From contig JAEUWY010000005.1 in the NCBI GenBank assembly GCA_022059125.1, positions 4,278,001 through 4,342,000 of the forward strand: a stretch of 64,000 nucleotides of DNA, written 5' to 3'. The notes below the pieces were generated by a model. The model worked only from the letters and a program-made list of their open reading frames with translations, was not told where the DNA came from and did not search any database. This document shows, piece after piece, positions 10,643 through 21,303 of the stretch. Both the position numbers and the translations under genes were made by a program. Every line of letters starts with the position of its first letter. Within the stretch, counting starts at the first letter, position 1. This stretch comes from Corynespora cassiicola. Its lineage: Eukaryota; Ascomycota; Dothideomycetes; Pleosporales; Corynesporascaceae.

Positions 10643-11260
10643 TCAAGCTTTGTGTTGCCACGTCATTTCCCTTGATATGCCTTCTTCTTCCTTGCCCCCA
10701 CCCTTCCCTACAAGCTTGACAGAAACGTCTGGCTTGTTTGTAAGGGTCTGCAAAACCACACAGTATCTCTCCGTTAATTTTCCGAGTCTTTCAACTTCTT
10801 CTTCGCTGACTTCCGAGCCGTCGTCCCGCTCGCCAAGTTGAATATCGAATTTCAGTCGTATCGCAGTGATCCCAATTGGCGCATCCCTGTCCACCCCCAA
10901 TGTGCCCCTAAAGTCTAAATCGCCTTCGGCAGCAACGGTGCCTGTGACGATGGGTATTGATAGCGCTGTTGCCACAGCCTTGAGTGTAACCCCAGAGCAG
11001 GCTACAAGAGCATCCAACAGCATATCACCACTGCATAGCTCGCCAGATAGATCGGAGTCGGGGCCGCCCGCCTTGGGGTGCAGGCCGGCTACTTTGGACG
11101 CCTCTTTGACAGCGGCACCAGTTGAGAGTTTGCATGTAATCGAAGACGAATCGATGCTTCCGAGCGATCTCAGTGTTACGTGTGCGGATGATGGGTCCTT
11201 GCGGTAGGACTCTTTGATGGGAGCTTGCTTTTCGCGAAGGGCTTGGGCGGCCGAGGACAT
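10643..11260 (-). CDS. OsmC/Ohr-family protein, 205 aa
   Basis: OsmC-like fold protein; the family contains thiol-dependent peroxidases and related proteins whose role in fungi is poorly known. Seen: the conserved helix LCSGDMLLDALVACSG (about residues 75-90) with Cys at 76 and 88. C88, in the VACSG position, aligns with the usual second-helix cysteine. This is followed by VTLKAVATALSI and a beta-rich C-terminal half with an acidic stretch (SEVSEEEVERLGKLTERYCV). I chose ATG at 11258-11260 (MSSAAQALREKQ). The frame is open a further 52 codons upstream, but only from a TTG, and that extension has no OsmC character. No targeting signal is evident. It is followed downstream by an AT-rich spacer. 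Confidence 0.85.
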   Translation of the reverse strand: MSSAAQALREKQAPIKESYRKDPSSAHVTLRSLGSIDSSSITCKLSTGAAVKEASKVAGLHPKAGGPDSDLSGELCSGDMLLDALVACSGVTLKAVATALSIPIVTGTVAAEGDLDFRGTLGVDRDAPIGITAIRLKFDIQLGERDDGSEVSEEEVERLGKLTERYCVVLQTLTNKPDVSVKLVGKGGGKEEEGISREMTWQHKA

Positions 11261-11765
11261 GCTTGAATCGAGGGATAGTAGACGGTCAACGGATTCTAGA
11301 CGGTCGATTAGATATCGCAGTACGTCAAAGAGAACACGCAATGCTTTATAGTATTGCGGTGTAATGTTAGTCACAATTAGCTCATGGGGTGGCTCAACAG
11401 CCCCGCTCGAGGGCAAAGGACATGCGGAAGCTCCACATCTTCGTGCGGATCAGGCTGTGGCTATGCTGTAAGTCTTGTGATGTTAGATCAACGAAGCTTC
11501 GCCAATGTTCGCAGATAATGCAAGTTGCTATGAAAGTGCTGACTAGACTGCTCTGTTGACAAGGTTCAATGACGTTGAGACTACGATAGCTCGAAGACGG
11601 TTGACTAATCAACGCACGTGATCATGCACAACAATCCTGGAAATCACCAGGGTCATATTGCAGTCAATATACACCGTTGGTGAAATATTGAGGAAATTTT
11701 TGGAGCAGGAAACTCCATGGATTTGTTTCTAATATAGCCAAATAAAGGTTAGCCCTTCGCTTTGA
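11261..11765. other. Intergenic region between OsmC and GH1 genes
   Basis: Holds the probable promoter of the OsmC gene and the 3' flank of the GH1 gene; both are on the minus strand. The short open frames here lack protein features. Confidence 0.4.
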
Positions 11766-13637
11766 TCATGCCTTCTGCCTCCTAGTTTCGACAAAGTCCA
11801 CCAAGTCGAAAAAGCTCTTCTTGTAGAATCTTTGCTGTGTGGTTCTATTGACAGCTTGGATTCCAAAGTGGCTAGTAAACTCGCCAAATTCCCAGTTATC
11901 AGCGAAGCTCCAGGCAGCTGCTCCGATCAACTGAACGCCGTCTTCCCACATGGCCTTTAGACCTTCACTCAGAAAAGACTGGTAGTACCAACTCCTTGGA
12001 CTATCAAACTGCTGATCGGGCATGGTCTTGTCGTCTTCGCCGAATACGGGGAATCCAAACTCAGTTATTGCGATTGGCGAGCGGAATGTGTTCCAGAGAT
12101 AGTTGAGATAGGTACGGAAATAAGTCGGAGTGAGATAGACATAGGATTGACTGCGGTAGCCTATGTTCCAACCGGTTGTTGTCGTGGTGGATTGGGTAAC
12201 ACAGTATGGCCGTAGAGAATGGGTAGGATCGCGAGCGCATGCCTCTACAGTTCCGTTGGGCGGCGGGCTAATTACTGTCGCCGTATAGGGATCAATGGAG
12301 AAAAAGTCCGCCGTTCCGTTTATGTAAGCCAGATCCTCGTCTGTCAGCGGAACATAATCCGAGATTGTCATCTTGTAAGAATCTGGATAATCAAGTCCCA
12401 GAAATATCGGGTTCGCAAAGGTGGCAAGCTGAATACTGTTGAAATGATTTGCGGCGTCGACGTCCTTGGCGTCCTCTGGGTTCCTTGGTACACCGAAATT
12501 GTCGTTTAATTTGATAGATATTTTTCCTGAACCTTTAATTTCTTCCTTGTAGAAGTGATAAAGTCTCGCGTGTGCTTTTATGACGGCATCAACGGATCTG
12601 CCGTTGCGAGATGTGAGGAGGGGTTCATTGAAAGTGAACCAGACCGGCACACGGTCAGCAAAGTGTGACATTACAATCTTGCCATAATGCACAAATGCAT
12701 CTTCGAATGATTGGTTTTTGTACGAACGATGAAAACCACCATCGGTATAGCCAAGGCCCGTTCCCGGGGCAATTGCGATATCCGTCAGATTATTGAAAAA
12801 CTGGAGAGGCCCATCATTGTGTATAAGACAAATCTCGGGCTGCATCCCCTTCTCCAATATGAAATTGATGAGATCGTCATAATGATCGAGAGCCTGTTTG
12901 TTGACGGGGGAGCCTTCAACAACAAATGGAAGTATACGGACCCAAGGTATAGAGAAGGCGTAATACTTTATGCCCATGGATGCGATCCGCTCAATGTCCT
13001 GTTTATATAGATAATAGTTCTCGTTGGCCACGAAGTTAGGGTCTCCATCTGAAAGAAGGTAAAGCGTGTCCATGAACGAGGGTGACCGGCCTTGGTCTGC
13101 AATTGCGCCTTCAATTTGGACGGCCGATGATGAAACACCAAGCATGAAGTCAGAAGGGAAAAAATAGCAATCTTGAGGTCCAAAATAGTCGGACGGAGGC
13201 AAAACCAGCTCGCTTGTGGGAACAGGTGTTGGATCTACCGTTGTTGAATAAATTCCACGTGTGAACCCGCGCCAGGGGACGTTGGTCCAAAGGGCACTCC
13301 ATGATGCATTCCCGTATGGTTGGCCAAGATCAGTAGGGGAGGGTGTGACCGAAGGATCCCAGTTCCCCCATTGTGTTGTCGTTAAGTTGGGCACGAGATG
13401 ACTCAAGGATTCGTAAGGAGGAGCGAAAGTCTCGGTTTTAGTTGGTGCAGGTACAGATGTTGCTGTTCGGACCGTTTCGGTCTGTGTAAAGCTGAATTCC
13501 CGGAAAGTGTAGGATGGTAATGTCGCCGCAAAAGAATTGTTGGCTTTACATTGTGGTCTGTCGGGTGGTCCAGCTCCTGGTATGTACACTTGCTGAGCTA
13601 CAGCTACTGAACTGATCACGATAGGTAGAAACCGCAT
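11766..13637 (-). CDS. Secreted GH1 family beta-glycosidase, 623 aa
   Basis: Intron-less secreted enzyme of glycoside hydrolase family 1. Seen: a short N-terminal signal (about 1-15); a Thr/Pro-rich N-terminal region of about 155 residues with several N-glycosylation sites; then the GH1 core starting at DFMLGVSSSAVQIEGA (about 163-178). Catalytic acid/base is E338 in TFNEP, and the presumed nucleophile is E526 in ITEFGF. The classical motif is TENG, so the residue after the catalytic Glu differs. The C-terminal WSFADNWEFGEF matches the usual W..DN.EW region. GH1 members usually run 450-500 residues, so the extra length is mostly the N-terminal extension. ATG at 13635-13637 and the stop at 11766 give a complete gene. 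The substrate cannot be read from sequence; beta-glucosides are the default guess. Confidence 0.92.
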   Translation of the reverse strand: MRFLPIVISSVAVAQQVYIPGAGPPDRPQCKANNSFAATLPSYTFREFSFTQTETVRTATSVPAPTKTETFAPPYESLSHLVPNLTTTQWGNWDPSVTPSPTDLGQPYGNASWSALWTNVPWRGFTRGIYSTTVDPTPVPTSELVLPPSDYFGPQDCYFFPSDFMLGVSSSAVQIEGAIADQGRSPSFMDTLYLLSDGDPNFVANENYYLYKQDIERIASMGIKYYAFSIPWVRILPFVVEGSPVNKQALDHYDDLINFILEKGMQPEICLIHNDGPLQFFNNLTDIAIAPGTGLGYTDGGFHRSYKNQSFEDAFVHYGKIVMSHFADRVPVWFTFNEPLLTSRNGRSVDAVIKAHARLYHFYKEEIKGSGKISIKLNDNFGVPRNPEDAKDVDAANHFNSIQLATFANPIFLGLDYPDSYKMTISDYVPLTDEDLAYINGTADFFSIDPYTATVISPPPNGTVEACARDPTHSLRPYCVTQSTTTTTGWNIGYRSQSYVYLTPTYFRTYLNYLWNTFRSPIAITEFGFPVFGEDDKTMPDQQFDSPRSWYYQSFLSEGLKAMWEDGVQLIGAAAWSFADNWEFGEFTSHFGIQAVNRTTQQRFYKKSFFDLVDFVETRRQKA

Positions 13638-14743
13638 GGTCGTAAGCTGCAGAATGGGAATCTACAGGATGCGGACATCATACTTGTGTTATATGCGCGC
13701 TCCTATCACTTTAACCCAATGTTTTCTGCCGAGGCTAAAACCGTCATTCGGACCAAAAGCGTGCCAGCATGGAAATCGTTATTAGACTGGGTGGATCTGT
13801 CTCCCAGAATCGCTTAGGGCAGATGCCCCCTCAAATCCAGGCGGGGAACATGCCCTTGCCAGCGCCGAATTTCACGACCGTACATCACATAGTCTGCGAA
13901 CTAGTCACTTTCTGCGGGACATCTTCGGTCATTATTCATTGTTACCTTCCTGTACTATGTGAGAGGTCGAAGAAACCCAGTAATGACATGATCATTTGAA
14001 CCTCCGGGGACATGTGAATGCGATAATAGAAGATCCGATAGAGGACAGGATATCTGTCACTCGGTCAGCCTGTGATCTCGCCCTCGCATTGGAACCTCGA
14101 TCAACTTGCATACTGTGGGGATGCCGAAGGTCAAGATTTTGGCCGAGTCGGCTTGTTTTGACGCCACTAACATATTTTCATGTCTAGCTCTCGGCGACAG
14201 TACTGTGCCCGACTTTTTGTGGTTCATTTCGGTCGTTCCTCGATGACGTTGAGTTTTAGGGCGCCCCCTCATTACCCCAACCTAATCCCAGCCACCCCGC
14301 GACAAGAGTCGCTTGATGCCACTTTCAACGGTCAAAACTCTTCACTTCTTTGACAAACCCGCCCAAAATCAGCAGCAAAAGAACAGTTGTCGCTGGAAGC
14401 GAAATACACCACGCACTTTGACATACGAGTGATATTGTGGAAGCAAACTTAGGAGAGTGACCTATCGGTTTATTGTCTAATATCCTCCTTTAGCCATTTC
14501 TACTGCAAAACAATGAGGTCTGAGGAAACTGAAGCTCTACGAACACAATATGCCCCAAAAGTACCTACTTAGGCCGCCTTACGTAGTGGATATCACGTGT
14601 GGATGCTGACTAAACCTCGCGTATCCGCTCTAACCGTTGTCTGAACATCCGTCGCCCTCCTAGGTCATACGAAGGATGCGGCATAGCCGAAGCACGTAAG
14701 AGGTGCAGGCAGACAAAGTGTGCCATCTTCGTTCTTCTTCAAC
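13638..14743. other. Intergenic region
   Basis: Divergent spacer between the minus-strand GH1 gene and the broken plus-strand oxidoreductase. Small open frames on both strands have no recognisable features. A GTACCTACTTAGG element lies near 14559. Confidence 0.4.
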
Positions 14744-15881
14744 ATGGCGACCATTAGATTCGGTATCGTCGGTCTTTCAGGGAATTCAGCGGGCTCTGCC
14801 TGGGCCAAGAGAGCGCATTTACCGTACCTCCTAGAGAGTTAACATTATGAAATCGCCGGGGTCCTGAATTCTACACTCGCTATTTCACAAGCCGCCATGG
14901 AAGTATTCAAGCTGGAAAATACCGCCAAGGCCTATGGAGACATCAAATCAATGACATCGGACCCGACTATCGACTTAGTTGTGGTGTGTCAAAGTCAGCC
15001 TGCACGCGCAGATTGTGCGTGCCACCATTGAAGAAGGCAAGGCAGTTTTCTGCGAGTGGCCGTCGGCTAGGAATACGTCTGAAGCTAGAGATCTCGCTTC
15101 TCTCGCAGAGAGCAAAGGTGTCCTCACTTATGTGTGTCTCGAAAGCAGGCTTTCCCCGCCCGTCGCAAAGATCCGGGACATTATATCTTTGGGCACCATT
15201 GACGCGATACGCAGTACCGACATCCTGGGTACTCTAGGTCCTGTTCCAGCATCCTGGTCGTCCCGGAACCCCGCGTATTTAGATGTGCATAGCGGGCAGA
15301 GTCCCTTGAACACGCGCGCTGGACACCCTCTTGACGCTTTCTGTCATCTAGTAGGGGAGTTCGACTCATTCCAACCACTTGTGGTAACACATAGGGCGGA
15401 AATCAAAGCATACGGCACTTCCGTGGCGGAACTTGTCGCAGCTGAAAAGACAGATGCAGCCTTTACAATGGTTTCACGGACCGCTCCCGATGTGATACTG
15501 CTTCAGGGGAGGCTTGCAGGTGGTGCGGCGGCATCGTTCCACCTCCGATCGGGCGATAACGATGCAGATGGAAATAACTTTCGTTGGCTGATAACTGGCG
15601 AACACGGGCTAATCGAGGTTACGCAACAGACTGGGCAATTCCTACGCGACAAATCATTCGAAATCAAACTCGTAAAAGGAAGCACCAGTAGTGTTGCCAT
15701 TTGCGGTGATGACTGGACAGGCGAGGGACCGTTCCGCGTATTCGGTGATCATGTCGTTCTTACTACCCCTGGACTAAACTACCAAGCGATTGCCGAAGGC
15801 TTAGACTCGGCAACCCTTGACTTTCAGCATGCTGTTAAAAGACGAGAAATGATTGATGACATCATCTCACGAGGGCGATGA
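14744..15881 (+). pseudogene. Gfo/Idh/MocA (Gal80-like) oxidoreductase with stop and frameshift
   Basis: N-terminal Rossmann start MATIRFGIVGLSGNSAGSAW from ATG 14744 fits Gfo/Idh/MocA enzymes, NAD(P)-dependent sugar or sugar-acid oxidoreductases that include fungal Gal80-like proteins. The frame meets TAA at 14840-14842 (codon 33, after LPYLLES) and then continues coherently (HYEIAGVLN ... DPTIDLVVV). Near 14979-14990 the coding shifts by one base into the frame open from 14979 to 15881. There VKVSLHAQIVRA and FCEWP follow, as expected for this family, then the C-terminal substrate domain (HPLDAFCHLVGEF, ITGEHGLIEV). There is no room for an intron at the shift. Two independent lesions make this a pseudogene. 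The 300-codon 3' part could still be open in a truncated transcript, but it lacks the dinucleotide-binding start. Confidence 0.82.
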
Positions 15882-16071
15882 ATGCCGTGAGCCAATATAG
15901 CTGAAGGATCGGGGATGTCCATCGCTGCCTTGTGTTGGGCTTACTGGTGTGCTGTGCCAGATCCTTCCTAGATAGCTCAGCCACCTGTCACATCTCCAAA
16001 TATAACGAACCGCCCTCTCGCATCCACTGGTTCTGGAGCTATTCATCATCTCCTGCCGTGTCGCTCTAGTC

Positions 16072-16956
16072 ATGGATGCTTCTGTGTTCACTCTTCGACC
16101 CCTCCGCGATATCATCAATTCTCCAAAATTTGGCTACTATTCGTCGAGCGTAACGGCCCCCACCGAAGAGTGCTTCATATGCTTGCGCGAATACGACAAG
16201 AAAGACAATACTGACGACCCAAACGAAAAGCCTTGTGAAGCCATTCGTCTTTCATGCGGCCACATCCTGGGCAAAAACTGTTACGAAAAATGGCGAGAGG
16301 CTTCCAACGACTTGGATAGGTGCCCACAGTGTCGCAGGCGCTTACTGCCTACACAATCAACATGGTGGATAGAAGTTCTGCGCCTCGTTACCAGTACAAC
16401 ATGGTTTCGACTTCATAATGAAGATGTGATCCTGTTGTGGAACAAAGAAGATCCATCTACCGGCCGGAACCTCTGGGTCTTCCAATCTCACGACCCAAAC
16501 GGGCTAAATATCTGGGAGCTTATCGGCGTTTGGCTGGTCCATTGCTTTTACTTTTCGGCAACACTTGCATCAACTATATTGGGCAGTGCTATTTACCACG
16601 GTGGAAAAGGCATCACTGTTAGTGTTCTCTGCGCCATGTTCCCGCTGGATTGCTATATTCAAACAAGACCTCTCAATCTTGGTACGACTTTTCAATTCGA
16701 GATTCTGGTGGTGGCTGCAATGCTGGTGGTAGTCTTCAAATCTCACGAACTGAGAAAAGGCGAATCAAAAATCAAAACTATTCATGAGGAGCACCGGCTT
16801 AGATGGGTCATGATATTGGTTATAGGGTTTTCAGTCCTACAGTCTGGACTTGGGTTCAGGGTCGCACAGAATGTAGTTTTGTTTGACGCAATGATCTACA
16901 TTTCTGTAACCCTGTTTGTGATATTGAGTTGTAATTTCCTAGCGCAGTCAATGTAG
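16072..16956 (+). CDS. RING-finger membrane protein (putative E3 ligase), 294 aa
   Basis: Intron-less gene from ATG 16072. The N-terminal RING module at residues 34-87 has CFIC, then LSCGHILGKNC (C62, H64, C70), then CPQC (C84, C87). The spacer between the first and second pairs is long and acidic, and position 67 is Gly where RING-H2 proteins often have His, as in many fungal RING proteins. The rest is membrane-like, with hydrophobic stretches around residues 155-180, 190-205, 215-230, 245-260 and 270-290. A membrane-anchored ubiquitin ligase with the RING facing the cytosol is the likely role, but no substrate can be inferred. The gene is intact although it sits between two broken genes. 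Confidence 0.8.
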   Translation: MDASVFTLRPLRDIINSPKFGYYSSSVTAPTEECFICLREYDKKDNTDDPNEKPCEAIRLSCGHILGKNCYEKWREASNDLDRCPQCRRRLLPTQSTWWIEVLRLVTSTTWFRLHNEDVILLWNKEDPSTGRNLWVFQSHDPNGLNIWELIGVWLVHCFYFSATLASTILGSAIYHGGKGITVSVLCAMFPLDCYIQTRPLNLGTTFQFEILVVAAMLVVVFKSHELRKGESKIKTIHEEHRLRWVMILVIGFSVLQSGLGFRVAQNVVLFDAMIYISVTLFVILSCNFLAQSM

Positions 16957-17937
16957 ATATAAACGTAGGTTTTCCCTGGTTTGGAGTCGCTTTTTCACCA
17001 CTGGCAACTGAAATCGAGCTTCGACTGAGTTGGCATGGATTGATTATCTGGGTGTTGATGGTATTTGGTAGTCCAAGTACAGGGTAATTCTTTATATTCC
17101 GTTTGATTATATTCATGGCTGCTCTCTAGCGGTGGGTTCATGAGGCATTCTAACTTTTGATCGCGGGATAGTGGAGATGCCTATACGTAGATACTATAAT
17201 TCTTTCAGTTGGTTATATATAATCTATCAGGAATGACTAACTGTATGAAGGTATATAGGACCTTCGTCGACGGGGACTCCGCAATCCTGGGTAGTATTCT
17301 CTTTATTATCTTTAGAGTGTCGCCAAATGAGTTTAGGACACTTTCCAGCTCTTAGTCCAGGCTCTATGGAGACTCACTTATATGAAATCTAACTACTTTT
17401 TTCACTGGTTGTCGAGAAGTTCTGAATCATAGTATATGAAAAGAAATTCTGATGCAGGGTAACAGAAACTTCATGCCTAATATTACCCTTTGTAGCTCAG
17501 GTCGTTACGTAAGGAACCTAGTAGTATTATGCGCCCTCATTAATTGCAAAACTTATGAACGGTAAGATATACTTTTTTCTCTAACACAAAGATAATGAAT
17601 TGGATGGTATATCTCCCCTTTTATTGAGACATCTCTGCCGCTTACTGATGAGTCACCCCAATGTTTGCGACAATAGTTAGAGAAAATGAAAAGATCTGTT
17701 TAACACTTCTCACGTCCCTCTGCACCTCAATTGTAAAATTTTAAGTATCTTACCCAATGAGAATTCCGACTTTGTACTCTGCTTGGACTGAGAGTTCGTG
17801 TACAGGAGAACTTTTGAAGGGTAGGCCATAATCCATCTTCATCCAGAAATTCAGAAAATAAATTTCATCGTATCGTCCATCCTTTTGACCGAAAACGTAT
17901 CAATCCGGATGCCTTTGAGACCTCCACAGACAGGCAC
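16957..17937. other. AT-rich intergenic block
   Basis: No ORF of note between the RING gene and the next gene on the opposite strand. Both genes end here, so this is a convergent 3' spacer. Confidence 0.5.
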
Positions 17938-18620
17938 TCAAGTCGGCGCGTGCCAGCCCAAATACGGCTTCTTGGGCGCATTGAACTCGTACATCACCTC
18001 AAGCGTGATAGGCTTCTTCACTGTAAGATCCTGGAACACTTCGATGAGATGCTTGAATAGTTCGTGCGGGGGCACCACAGAAGTGAGGTAACGGCCATGC
18101 CCACAGTACACGACTCTAACAGTTTGCAACCGCGTAAGCCCAGCAATTGTCCGAGCCACACGCACCCACTCCTGACGAACCTGCTCCCGCAGCTCTGGAA
18201 CGATTCCAGCCGAAGACCAACAATACCTGATGAGCCCTGTAAATGAAATGTCCAAAGAGAGGTGCCGAAGTGCCGTGCAGCACTCCACGAACTGATAACC
18301 GGCTCAGACATAGGGGTCTTTTGCGGGATCAAAATGGAGAGCGAACATGTGACTAGCGTAGGGAGCGTCCATGTTGATAGCAGACTCCAGATGAAGCTTG
18401 ACAATGCCTCGGTAAGCCCTTCCTCCCAGTTTCGGCTGCGATGATCGAGGAATTTTTCAACACTACTCTGGACTCTCCAGATTCTGCTAGTCTTGGATCG
18501 AGTCTCGCTTACCATTATTTCGTCCCCATTGAACAGATCTTGCGTGTTGTTTGAGTCGCTTCTGTTGTCTGGAAGGAGACGGACCGTCACCATTGTGGTT
18601 TTTGTCAGCTCGAACTCCAT
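17938..18620 (-). pseudogene. Unknown fungal protein, two exons, one in-frame stop
   Basis: A coherent model is exon 1 18513-18620 (ATG 18618-18620, MEFELTKTTMVTVRLL), a 77-nt GTAAGC...GCAG intron (18436-18512), and exon 2 17938-18435. Exon 2 reads KLGGRAYRGIVKLHLESA, FALHFDPAKDPYV, then a TGA at 18304-18306. It continues in the same frame with AGYQFVECCTALRHLSLDIS to a stop at 17938. Style and composition resemble the LPxELRN-type fungal proteins nearby, but the LPxELRN motif itself is not seen, so upstream exons may be missing. CGA to TGA, a CpG transition, would explain the stop. The alternative frame open from 18018 to 18635 begins at a non-ATG codon and loses the protein-like sequence. 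Confidence 0.55.
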
Positions 18621-19136
18621 CGCACCAGGAGCCAAACGAGCCTTTTCGGTGAGTTAGAATCTCATCAGAGTAGGTGGGAAACCTGGATTTGAGGTGTTAT
18701 GTAAGTAGAATATTGAAAAGGAAGACTTGGGGTAAAATTTGTTTTTTTGTTTTTTTTTTGCCCGTAGCTACTATTTACTCAATGCGCGTAGAGAATGCTT
18801 GTGAATGCCTTGGTTGCCTAGGCAGTGTTTGAAATTCTGCCTATGATATCATCATGCTTTGAAAGACTGCCACAGGATATTTGTATTGACATTTAATCAC
18901 TCGTGAAATGCAAAAGAATAGGCATGACAAGGTGTTCACTCTGCTTTGTTAGTTGTTAAAGACTTGCCAGCTGAATATTGATAGCATACATGAATGAATT
19001 TTCAACACAAAATACATGATCTCATTTTGCTTGAACAATTCAGCACGCAAATAATCAAACATTGACCTGGTCGTGGTTGTATCTGACTGACAACCTCCCC
19101 CCCCCCCCTTCCCCAACACACAAACATACTACAACC
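18621..19136. other. Intergenic region with homopolymers
   Basis: Contains a T run near 18745-18770 and a C run near 19096-19108. No ORF supported. Confidence 0.4.
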
Positions 19137-20584
19137 CTAGTTGTAGACTCTGGCGTCAATGGCAATTAAAATTCCAGTCTGACCAAATCCATGCCGCAAC
19201 CAGAACTGCAGGTCGCGAAAGGGTGAGAGAGGGTCACCCGTTTTGGTGAAGTACCTCACGATCTGGCTGTCGAAGCACTCGAGGTGCAGGCGACGAAGCT
19301 TGTGGCAGCCGAAGATTGCCGTGAGGCCGTAAAAGTCAGTGACTTCTCCGAGGCGCTGCACCCTCAGCTCCTTGCTCTTCTCTGGGTCCGACTTCTCGAT
19401 CTCTATGCGGGTCTTCTCGGAGAAGCGCGAGCATGTGAGGCCGGCGGTGTGGAAGTCAATGGTGAGCTCCTCGAGGGAGTCCTTTAGCATGGTGCAGATC
19501 ATGAGGTATGGATTGGCAGGACGCGATGGCTTGATTCCTGAGAACCAATGGAATCCGGAGAGATGGAGCTTAGTGATGGCTCTATGCAAGTCTGGGAGGC
19601 GAGGCTCGCGCATCAAGCCGGTGAAGTAGTTGATATCTATGCCCGAGGAAATATTGAAGGTGAGCCTAGCGACGGAGGGGAGTACTTCATTGTAATAAGG
19701 CCCCGATTGAGTGAGGGAATCTTTGCCGAAGCGCGCAAGAAGAAAGTTGGGCTCGAAGGTCGGTGTGCCCGATCCCCTGTTTGCTTTCATTTCCTCTGAG
19801 ATGTAGACGACGTTGGAGAGGGGTTGTCCAGCTGCAGGAAAATTTCCAATGTCAGCAAGATCCTCGGAATACTTCACAGTAGATGTTGGGTCGATGACCA
19901 TGTCATCGAGTGCGCCATCTGGGAGAGTCATACCTATATTCGAGTATAGAGTAGTGCTGTCATTGGGCCGTAAATCAGCAGATTGCGCAATAATGGAAGC
20001 TTTGGCTTTGTTAGCGATCTTCTTCATGAGTCGCGACAGATAGTCGCCGTGGGTATGACGATGAGGGTTGGTGAACTGACCAACGTGATCTCCAGCTCCT
20101 AGAGTCTGTTAACGATGTACGCAAGGAGGAGAATCAATTGACGAACCTGAAGTACGAGCATATGCAAAACTTCCGTCTTGGAACTGAATATGAGCATAAT
20201 CACCACCCTCTGTCACGAAGTCAGGCTTCTCAGCCGGGACGGCAGACATGCTTTGAGCTGCGGGGAGCGCCAGTGCGTTAGTATTCGTGGTGTCTCCTCC
20301 AAAGATGGATTCATAGTTGGACATACACCTGGTAGGTGCCACGATCGGTGAGCCGAGAGCTGGTGTGTCACTGAGGTGCTGACTATCGTGAGTACCGGCA
20401 GAGTTGGAATCGCGAAAGTCAAATCTGCGAACGCCGTCGGAAGGATTATCTAAATATCCGAAGTCACTCTCAGCCTCTGTGTTGTACTTTCAGTTTCTTA
20501 GGTTCATATGGAGCAGGTTCAATGCTTACTCTTGGATCCCGGAGCAGACCGAGAGATGTGCCTGCTACTGAATGTAGAGTCCAT
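19137..20584 (-). CDS. Unknown fungal protein, three exons, 448 aa
   Basis: Exons 20530-20584, 20147-20476 and 19137-20098. The introns are 53 nt (GTAAGC...ACAG) and 48 nt (GTTCGT...CTAG, with a TTAAC branch-like element). Phases join cleanly, giving 448 residues from ATG 20582-20584 (MDSTFSSRHISRS). The N-terminal half is polar. The C-terminal half has a leucine-rich pattern and ends LRRLHLECFDSQIVRYF...PFRDLQFWLRHGFG. A comparable segment (LKHVTLDCVDEEFVY...LVSVGLWLHEGF) closes the protein at 21304-23085, so the two neighbours are probably members of one uncharacterised ascomycete family. No signal peptide, membrane segment or enzyme motif. Unlike the neighbours at 17938 and 14744, this model has no internal stop. 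Confidence 0.75.
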
Positions 20585-21303
20585 GGTCCGGGATACTAAG
20601 ATATCACGCTCCTGCACTTTGTTTGCGTATTTTATGGCGAAAACTTGCGACTGCAAGCTTGTCCAATGGCTTTGTGCGGATGCTTCGTTCACGAGGACTT
20701 TTATGGGCAAGTAACACCAAAGAAAGTGCCGCTTCTAGTCGCGAGTGCGTAGGAGAGTGTCAGTGTCGAGGTAGGTAAACAAATCGTGTGTCGAGAACTG
20801 TGCGAAGTCCAAGGAGGAGGGATCATGATAATCCCGAGCTTGTGCGTAAAAGGTTAGGCTTAGCATTGCGCACAGACATATAGTGAAGGCTCTACATCAC
20901 GGGATCACAACCATCTTTTATAGTTTTATTCCTGAGACTATCTTAGCAGATAAAGTAAACATAATCTCTTAATATTAGAGGTAGAAGTTATTTCTAAAAA
21001 ATGTAAAATGAATCATTAGTTATATACAAAATGAGAAATGAGTTATTAAAGCTACTACATAATAGAATGTTTTTAAATGAGTATAAGTATTAAACATAAA
21101 ACCTATAGCCTACCAGCACTTGGAAGTCAGGCTACGAACCGACCCACGAAGGGGCACAACAGATGTAACATAATAGATAAAAAGGAAAATGGTCCGAATG
21201 CTGACTATTCCAGGGCAGATGTCCGAGTGTATGCCAGAGTAAAATGAATACCCTTGGTATTCGTAAAGACACATCACTTTGGGACTCAAAGCCGATGTAG
21301 TCT
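20585..21303. other. Intergenic region, AT-rich at 20.93-21.1 kb
   Basis: Probable promoter of the three-exon gene, then an AT-rich stretch. Nothing else supported. Confidence 0.4.
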
